Shown here in pieces: positions 7,874 to 12,126 of a stretch of 13,848 nt of DNA (positions are counted from its first letter, which is position 1; each line of letters begins with the position of its first letter). The DNA is taken from positions 1 through 13,848 of the forward strand of contig JANRME010000386.1 in assembly GCA_033761835.1 (NCBI GenBank), written 5' to 3'. The position numbers were made by a program, and so were the translations under genes. The notes beneath the pieces were generated by a model. That model did no database searches, was not told the DNA's origin, and worked only from the letters and a program-made list of their open reading frames with translations. This DNA is from JADJNW01 sp033761835 (GTDB taxonomy: Bacteria > Bacteroidota > Bacteroidia > Chitinophagales > Saprospiraceae).

Positions 7874-8305
7874 TTATTCACTCATTTCACGATTCATCCC
7901 TTCCTCTCCAAGTTTTTTAATCTCCAAATCTTCCTTTCTTCTTTCTAATACGCGATGAAACCGCAATAAATGCTGGGGATCGTTTTCATTATACAAGCAT
8001 AAAATCAAAGTCGTGCGCTTACGACGATCCATCGGAAACAAAATTTTCACAGGATTATGCACATAGCCATTATCTTCAAATAGGAGAATCTGTCGATTGC
8101 GCGTAGGCAAGCGAAATAGTAATAATTCTTCTGCATCCTTTGGCAATGGCACATCGCCGTAGCCTTCTTCTTTCAGAAATTCCCGAATCATGCGGTAACT
8201 ATTTTCCAGGCTAGAACCAGCAAAAACAGTACGGTACTCGTAGCCGTCGCTTTCGCCGCCCAAATAATTAGAATCTGCCGTTGGAAAATCTGCTCGCATT
8301 GGCAT
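7874..8305 (-). CDS. Conserved-looking hypothetical protein, 143 residues
   Basis: I do not recognise this family. The predicted protein is soluble and acidic, with no signal peptide and no membrane segment. Its middle part, DVPLPKDAEELLLFRLPTRN followed by a beta-rich stretch (QILLFED, KILFPMDRRKRTTLILCLYN), looks like a compact alpha+beta fold. The C-terminus (about 112-143) is a charged helix (LLRFHRVLERRKEDLEIKKL). ATG at 8305 is chosen; an in-frame ATG two codons later is equally possible. A perfect -7 box lies about 65 bp upstream, in the region shared with the divergent WG-repeat gene. The ordered pattern of hydrophobic and charged residues and the intact frame support a real gene. Function is not assigned. 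Confidence 0.7.
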   Translation of the reverse strand: MPMRADFPTADSNYLGGESDGYEYRTVFAGSSLENSYRMIREFLKEEGYGDVPLPKDAEELLLFRLPTRNRQILLFEDNGYVHNPVKILFPMDRRKRTTLILCLYNENDPQHLLRFHRVLERRKEDLEIKKLGEEGMNREMSE

Positions 8306-8369
8306 CTTTGGAAATCGCTGATTTTTGATTCAAACCTGATGGCGGCCAAGGCACGCCGATTACAATGCA

Positions 8370-8377
8370 CAAATTTA
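8370..8377 (-). promoter_or_regulatory. Putative -7 box for the 143-residue gene
   Basis: The minus strand reads TAAATTTG, an exact TAnnTTTG match 65 bp before the ATG, in the 203-bp divergent spacer. No clear -33 element was seen. Confidence 0.4.
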
Positions 8378-8493
8378 TCAAACTTTTTGTTTAAATTTAA
8401 AAAATACAGAATTATAAAAGTATCAACCCATTCCCTACCGCGCTTTCGCAAAAGCTTTAGCGGGCGAAAGTCATCCCATCACCCAAAAAAACT

Positions 8494-8501
8494 TATCTTC
8501 G
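8494..8501 (+). promoter_or_regulatory. Putative -7 box placing the WG gene start at or near +1
   Basis: TATCTTCG matches TAnnTTTG at all but one position. The ATG begins only 8 nt after the box, where transcription itself would start, so the mRNA may be leaderless or nearly so. Confidence 0.42.
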
Positions 8502-8508
8502 CATCGCA

Positions 8509-9624
8509 ATGGCTAAATCAAATACTCACCGACCATCCGCACAGACTCAAAGCCAACTCTCGCTGTTCCAATCCGCCAATGGAACGGGCAAGGATGCTTT
8601 TGACCTCAACCAACCACTTTTCCGCATCCGTGAGCGCGGACACTACGGCTTTATGAATAGCAAAGGTGAAATTATCATCGAGCCTCAATTCTTAGATGCG
8701 GAAGATTTTTATAATGGTTTTTCAAGAGTGTTGCTAAACGATAAACTCGTGCCGATGGATAAGCTCGGGCGCCTGTTGATGAAGCGTTTGTTCAACTATG
8801 TCGGCTATTTCTCAGAAGGGCTTGCTCCGGTGCAATTGGTGCGTCGTTGGGGCTATTTGAATATAAATGGAAATCTTGCCATCGAACCACAATTTGAAGA
8901 AGCAGGCGAATTCAATGAAGGGCTCGCGCCAGTGCGCCTCGGCGGTCGCTGGGGCTATATCAATCCGCAAGGGGAATTTGCGATTCCGCCTCAATTTGCT
9001 TTTGCTGATGTTTTTTCTGAAGGGCTTGCTCCAGTAAAGCTGGGCGAAGGCTGGGCTTATATTAATACCTCCGGAACAATTATAATGCTTTTGCCTTTTG
9101 ATGAATGCTTTCCGTTTCAAGATGATGTAGCACCGGTGCGGCTTGGCAAGCAATGGGGATTAGCGCATCGCTTCAGCGAAATTTTACTCGAGCCTCAATT
9201 CGATATTCCAAATAACGAGCCTTACGGCGAATTTTCTGATGAACTGGCGATTATTATTCAAGATAAATATTATGGTTTTGTAAATACCGAAGGGGAACTA
9301 ATTATAAAGCCGCAATACCAATTTGCTGGAGATTTTAGCGAAGGACTCGCGCCTGTAAAAAAAGATACCAACTTTGGTTTTATTGACAAAAAAGGCAAAA
9401 AAATCATCGATTTTCAATTCGACGACGCAGGTATTTTTAGTGAAGGGCTTGCTCCGATCAAAAGCAATAATCGCTTGGGTTTTGTAAATAAAGCAGGAAA
9501 GATTCTCATTCCACCACAATTCAACGCGGTATTGCCCTTCCGCGATGGCTTGGCTTGGACAGAAACCAATGGTCAATGGGCATATATTGATAAAGATGGA
9601 GCAATCGTTTGGCAGGAAGCTTAA
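8509..9624 (+). CDS. WG-repeat (KWG) protein
   Basis: This 371-residue protein is built almost wholly of WG repeats. The signature EGLAPV recurs at residues 103, 137 and 171, as DDVAPV at 205, DELAII at 244, EGLAPV at 278, EGLAPI at 312 and DGLAW at 346. The strict 34-residue period is broken once by a 39-residue unit, and a degenerate unit at 70 makes about nine. Each unit follows the plan EGLAPV-(K/R)-x-G-x-(W/F)-G-(Y/F)-(I/V)-N-x-x-G-x-x-x-I-x-PQF. Such repeats form beta-rich solenoid or propeller-like arrays thought to bind partners. No signal peptide is present, so it is predicted to be cytoplasmic. The first 35 residues are polar and probably disordered. It is convergent with the psd gene. 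The partner and function are unknown. Confidence 0.88.
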   Translation: MAKSNTHRPSAQTQSQLSLFQSANGTGKDAFDLNQPLFRIRERGHYGFMNSKGEIIIEPQFLDAEDFYNGFSRVLLNDKLVPMDKLGRLLMKRLFNYVGYFSEGLAPVQLVRRWGYLNINGNLAIEPQFEEAGEFNEGLAPVRLGGRWGYINPQGEFAIPPQFAFADVFSEGLAPVKLGEGWAYINTSGTIIMLLPFDECFPFQDDVAPVRLGKQWGLAHRFSEILLEPQFDIPNNEPYGEFSDELAIIIQDKYYGFVNTEGELIIKPQYQFAGDFSEGLAPVKKDTNFGFIDKKGKKIIDFQFDDAGIFSEGLAPIKSNNRLGFVNKAGKILIPPQFNAVLPFRDGLAWTETNGQWAYIDKDGAIVWQEA

Positions 9625-9697
9625 GTAAACCGCAAAACCGAAAAATTTTAAATATAAAACTGAAAAACCTTTTAAATTTTACATTTCGCGGTTTTAC
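9625..9697. terminator. Bidirectional terminator region between the WG gene and psd
   Basis: GTAAACCGC (9625-9633) and GCGGTTTTAC (9688-9697) are complementary with one bulged base. Inside them, AAAACCG (9634-9640) also has a possible partner, CGGTTTT (9689-9695). The intervening bases are AT-rich and both flanks carry T- or A-runs. The position right between two convergent stops fits a shared terminator. Confidence 0.5.
9656..9696 (+). repeat. Dispersed intergenic repeat, copy 2
   Basis: This aligns with 7224-7264, sharing AAACT, a CC-containing A/T segment and TTTACATTT(T/C)GCGGTTT. It overlaps the right arm of the putative terminator. A tandem TTTTACATT follows at 9692-9700. Confidence 0.4.
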
Positions 9698-9706
9698 ATT
9701 TTACAT

Positions 9707-10357
9707 TTATACCCTGGCAATCACATCCACATTTCCTTTCACCGCTTGCCCGATTTTCACTTCAATCTTAGTATCCAACGGTAAAAACAAATCCACCCGC
9801 GAACCAAAGCGAATAAAGCCCATCTCACCGCCTTGCTCTACCTGCTGCCCAACTTGCAAATAATTAATAATACGTCGCGCCACTGCGCCTGCTATTTGTC
9901 TGATCAAAATATCGTTTTTTCCATTATTGATCACCACCGTTGTACGCTCGTTTTCTGTAGAAGACTTTGGATGCCAGGCAACTAAATATTTCCCGGGATG
10001 ATATTCATAATATTGCACCACACCGCCCACCGGATTGCGATTGACGTGCACATTCATCGGCGACATAAAAATAGATACCTGCAAACGCTTGTCTTTAAAG
10101 TACTCCGATTCTTCCGCAACTTCGATCACCACTACTTTTCCATCCGCGGGCGCATACACAAGGTTATTATCGAATGCAGGAATCGGGCGCTTAGGATTGC
10201 GAAAAAACTGCACTACAAATACCAAGAGCACCGTCAAGCCCCCCATAATAAACCAAGCCCAAAACGCCGGCAACAACAAATTACCCAACGCAATCAATAA
10301 AATACAAATGCCAATCGTAATCGCTATAATCGTGCGCCCTTCGCGGTGGATATTCAT
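9707..10357 (-). CDS. psd: Phosphatidylserine decarboxylase, short Psd form
   Basis: This 216-residue enzyme converts phosphatidylserine to phosphatidylethanolamine at the inner membrane. The N-terminus has two hydrophobic segments (about 8-30 and 32-52). The catalytic domain follows with FFRNPKRPIP, APADGKV (Asp72) and FMSPMNVHVNR (His104). RFGSRVD is the autocleavage site, where Gly185-Ser186 would be split to make the pyruvoyl cofactor on the small subunit. The short length and FGS rather than LGST place it in the compact family common in Bacteroidota and related to archaetidylserine decarboxylases. The usual neighbours, such as pssA and cdsA, are not in the window. ATG at 10357 follows a perfect -7 box at 10388-10381. 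Confidence 0.92.
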   Translation of the reverse strand: MNIHREGRTIIAITIGICILLIALGNLLLPAFWAWFIMGGLTVLLVFVVQFFRNPKRPIPAFDNNLVYAPADGKVVVIEVAEESEYFKDKRLQVSIFMSPMNVHVNRNPVGGVVQYYEYHPGKYLVAWHPKSSTENERTTVVINNGKNDILIRQIAGAVARRIINYLQVGQQVEQGGEMGFIRFGSRVDLFLPLDTKIEVKIGQAVKGNVDVIARV

Positions 10358-10380
10358 ATAAAGCTTATTTAATGCTATTG

Positions 10381-10388
10381 CAAAGGTA
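10381..10388 (-). promoter_or_regulatory. Putative -7 box for psd
   Basis: The minus strand reads TACCTTTG, an exact TAnnTTTG match 23 bp before the psd ATG. It is the same core as at rhlE. The -33 element is weak. Confidence 0.5.
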
Positions 10389-10454
10389 GGAAGCGGTATT
10401 TGAGATGAGAAGTATTGCCAAGCTTTTTTGGGCTTATACTTTTATGAAAGTTTA

Positions 10455-10588
10455 GTCCCTATGGGACATCCAGCAATTCCCTATACATTTTTACCGATCT
10501 ATCGCCTCAAGTGGCATTTATTAAAAAATGCTATCAATTATTAGTCCGTAGGACTTAAAATAAAAAAGGAAGCTTGCTCCGTAGGAGC
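10455..10588. repeat. Left REP-like palindrome cluster of the RAYT
   Basis: Three short palindromes share 5-base arms and a 3-base centre: GTCCC-TAT-GGGAC (10455-10467), AGTCC-GTA-GGACT (10543-10555) and GCTCC-GTA-GGAGC (10576-10588). A fourth hairpin, GCATTT/AAATGC, lies at 10514-10531. TTACCGAT at 10491-10498 recurs on the right side. The arms differ but stay self-complementary. This is the kind of sequence RAYT transposases recognise as single-stranded hairpins. Confidence 0.75.
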
Positions 10589-10590
10589 TT
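10542..10590 (+). repeat. Direct repeat flanking the RAYT, left copy
   Basis: TAGTCCGTAGGACTTAAA, then TAAAAAAGGAAGCTTGCTCC and GTAGGAGCTT, recurs with few changes at 11181-11246. The transposase gene lies between the two same-orientation copies. Confidence 0.7.
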
Positions 10591-10626
10591 AAGCTACAAC
10601 AGCTTATCTTGCAACAAAACAAATTT

Positions 10627-11088
10627 ATGGCAAATACTTACACTCAAATTCATCTTCATCTTGTCTTCGTCGTCAAATATCGATTAGGTTTGATTCAAAA
10701 AAGCTGGAAAGATGATTTATACAAATACATCACCGGTATTATTCAAAATAATGGTCACAAATTGCTCATTATTAATGGAATGCCAGATCATATTCATATT
10801 TTAATTGGCTTTCGTCCCACACAATCTCTCGCCGACTTGATGCGCGATATCAAACAAATGTCCTCGCTTTGGATCAATGAAAAGAAACTCACTCTTTCTA
10901 AATTTGCTTGGCAAGAAGGTTATGGTGCCTTTTCCTATGGACATTCGCAGCTCAAAACCATTATTCAATACATCGAAAAACAAGAAGAACATCATCGAAA
11001 GCGCACGTTTTTGGAAGAATACAAAGAGTTTTTGAGCTTATTTGAGATAGAATATGAAGAAAAATACATTTTTAAAGAACCAGAATAG
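10627..11088 (+). CDS. RAYT-type IS200/IS605-like Y1 transposase
   Basis: This 153-residue single-strand transposase has the HUH motif His55-Ile56-His57 in MPDHIHILIGF. The probable catalytic Tyr115 is in IIQYIEKQEEHH, after the conserved WQEGYGAFSYGHSQ. The start TYTQIHLHLVFVVKY is typical of the family. All key residues are present, so it is likely active. I start it at ATG 10627 (MANTYTQ) rather than the in-frame ATG at 10609, because family proteins begin here. No TnpB or accessory gene is attached. Flanking clusters of varied palindromes, rather than one fixed pair of ends, favour a domesticated REP-associated transposase (RAYT) over an ordinary insertion sequence. Confidence 0.88.
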   Translation: MANTYTQIHLHLVFVVKYRLGLIQKSWKDDLYKYITGIIQNNGHKLLIINGMPDHIHILIGFRPTQSLADLMRDIKQMSSLWINEKKLTLSKFAWQEGYGAFSYGHSQLKTIIQYIEKQEEHHRKRTFLEEYKEFLSLFEIEYEEKYIFKEPE

Positions 11089-11096
11089 TTTGTTAA

Positions 11097-11244
11097 GCTC
11101 CTACGGAGCAATAAGGAATTCATTCCTAATCGTTACCGATATGTAACGCCTACGGCGTATAGGCAATTCACATAAGAACATAGTCCGTAGGACTTAAATA
11201 TCGGTAACCCAACTATAAAAAAAGGACGCTTGCTCCATAGGAGC
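11097..11244. repeat. Right REP-like palindrome cluster of the RAYT
   Basis: Four palindromes lie here: GCTCC-TAC-GGAGC (11097-11109), ACGCC-TAC-GGCGT (11146-11158), AGTCC-GTA-GGACT (11182-11194) and GCTCC-ATA-GGAGC (11232-11244). GGAAT/ATTCC (11115-11126) and CGTTAC/GTAACG (11131-11148) form further hairpins. GTTACCGATAT (11132-11142) is the exact reverse complement of ATATCGGTAAC (11198-11208), giving a larger inverted pair around two of the palindromes. The cluster ends 23 bp before the -7 box of the effector gene. Confidence 0.75.
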
Positions 11245-11246
11245 TT
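11181..11246 (+). repeat. Direct repeat flanking the RAYT, right copy
   Basis: This copy starts TAGTCCGTAGGACTTAAA and ends GCTTGCTCCATAGGAGCTT. It matches the left copy except for a few substitutions and about 17 extra bases, including TATCGGTAACCCAAC, in its middle. Confidence 0.7.
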
Positions 11247-11267
11247 CACCAAATTAACAAAAAACAT

Positions 11268-11275
11268 TATCTTTG
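11268..11275 (+). promoter_or_regulatory. Putative -7 box for the effector gene
   Basis: TATCTTTG is an exact TAnnTTTG match 44 bp before the effector ATG at 11320. The expected -33 position abuts the last REP palindrome and has only a weak CTTC, so a regulator or REP structure could matter. Confidence 0.5.
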
Positions 11276-11319
11276 AACATCATAGATACAACCAACGCCA
11301 TTGCCCCAAAACGACAGCT

Positions 11320-11886
11320 ATGAAGAAGATCAAACTTTTCCTCGCTTCCTCGAATGAATTAAAGCCCGAACGCGAGCGCTTCGAGATCGAAATCTATCGC
11401 AAATGCAAAGCCTGGTGGGACCGAGGCATCTTCCTGCATTTGGATATTTGGGAAGACCTTTCCGCGCGGATGTCGCTCGAAGGCTCGCAAAGCGAATACA
11501 ACAAATTCGTACAAGCCGCCGATATCTTTGTGCTGCTGGCTTATACCAAAGTAGGCATGTACACCGCCGAAGAATTCGAAAAAGCATTCGGTCAATTCCA
11601 ATCCACACGAAAGCCATTCATTTTTACCTATTTTAAAAATCCGCCCGAAACTACTGATAATAGCTTGGCGCAATTCAAGCAAAAACTATCCGATTTGCAT
11701 CATTTCTACAGCCCTTTTATGGATGCCAACGATCTGTGGAATCAATTCAACAAAGAACTGGAACGATTGGAAACCAAGGAATTCAAAGAATTCTTACAGC
11801 CGGAAGGACAAAGCAATAGAACCATCACGCAAAACGCGGAAAAGATTTACATTATTGATAAAATAGATAAGGCTAATTTTTCCTGA
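11320..11886 (+). CDS. TIR/DUF4062-like effector with C-terminal adaptor motif
   Basis: This 188-residue protein begins with a Rossmann/TIR-like domain. Strand 1 is KIKLFLASSNELKPER, followed by LHLDIWED, EYNKFVQAADIFVLLAY, KVGMYTAEEFEKAFGQF and KPFIFTYFKN (to about 107). The ASSxELxxER opening and the YTAEEFEKA helix resemble TIR-like and DUF4062 conflict effectors. Glu84 or Glu85 sits where TIR NADases carry their catalytic Glu; this placement is an inference. Residues 108-160 are helical. The last 15 residues, EKIYIIDKIDKANFS (174-188), recur in the STAND protein encoded next. ATG at 11320 is chosen over an in-frame ATG at 11230, whose extra 30 codons run through the -7 box and REP sequence. 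No signal peptide is present. It is probably a cytoplasmic suicide or defence effector controlled by the downstream STAND. Confidence 0.75.
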   Translation: MKKIKLFLASSNELKPERERFEIEIYRKCKAWWDRGIFLHLDIWEDLSARMSLEGSQSEYNKFVQAADIFVLLAYTKVGMYTAEEFEKAFGQFQSTRKPFIFTYFKNPPETTDNSLAQFKQKLSDLHHFYSPFMDANDLWNQFNKELERLETKEFKEFLQPEGQSNRTITQNAEKIYIIDKIDKANFS

Positions 11887-12126
11887 CTCCAAACGTCCAC
11901 ATCACGCAATGAAATACTGCTTATATTATTTTGTAATCTTTCATTTTGAAATACCACTGCGTGGCGGCTGCCCGGCAAATCACTGTTCGACGGAGGAGTT
12001 TGATTTGCCTAGACCTTTTTGGTGACTTTTTGGGGCGATGCCAAAAAGTTACAAAGCATCAATTTAAAGCATAAACATAAAAGCATATCTTCACAAACCA
12101 TACTTGAAAAAACCAAAACCCAGCTG
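11887..12126 (+). other. Structured intergenic region between effector and STAND genes
   Basis: This 240-bp spacer has no gene on the coding strand. It contains CCAC-TGC-GTGG (11954-11964), the perfect 9-bp pair GGCAAATCA (11974-11982) and TGATTTGCC (12001-12009), and a hairpin at 12022-12052. A TATCTTCA near 12084-12091 is only a partial -7 box. The two genes may be co-transcribed through this region or separated by the hairpins. Confidence 0.5.
12022..12052 (+). terminator. Hairpin between effector and STAND genes
   Basis: ACTTTTTGG (12025-12033) pairs perfectly with CCAAAAAGT (12041-12049) around GGCGATG. The stem can extend to 12 pairs (12022-12052) with one G-T. There is no U-run directly after the stem, so it is a poor classical terminator. 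It looks like a dispersed Bacteroidota intergenic repeat or an attenuator. Confidence 0.45.

Noticed and set aside
10455..11244. Possible CRISPR-like array of repeated short palindromes
   Set aside because: Spacing is irregular, repeat arms differ, and a transposase gene sits in the middle. The pattern fits REP elements, not a CRISPR array.
11230..11319. Longer effector start at ATG 11230
   Set aside because: The 30 extra codons cross the last REP palindrome and the TATCTTTG box, and the TIR-like first strand begins right after the ATG at 11320.
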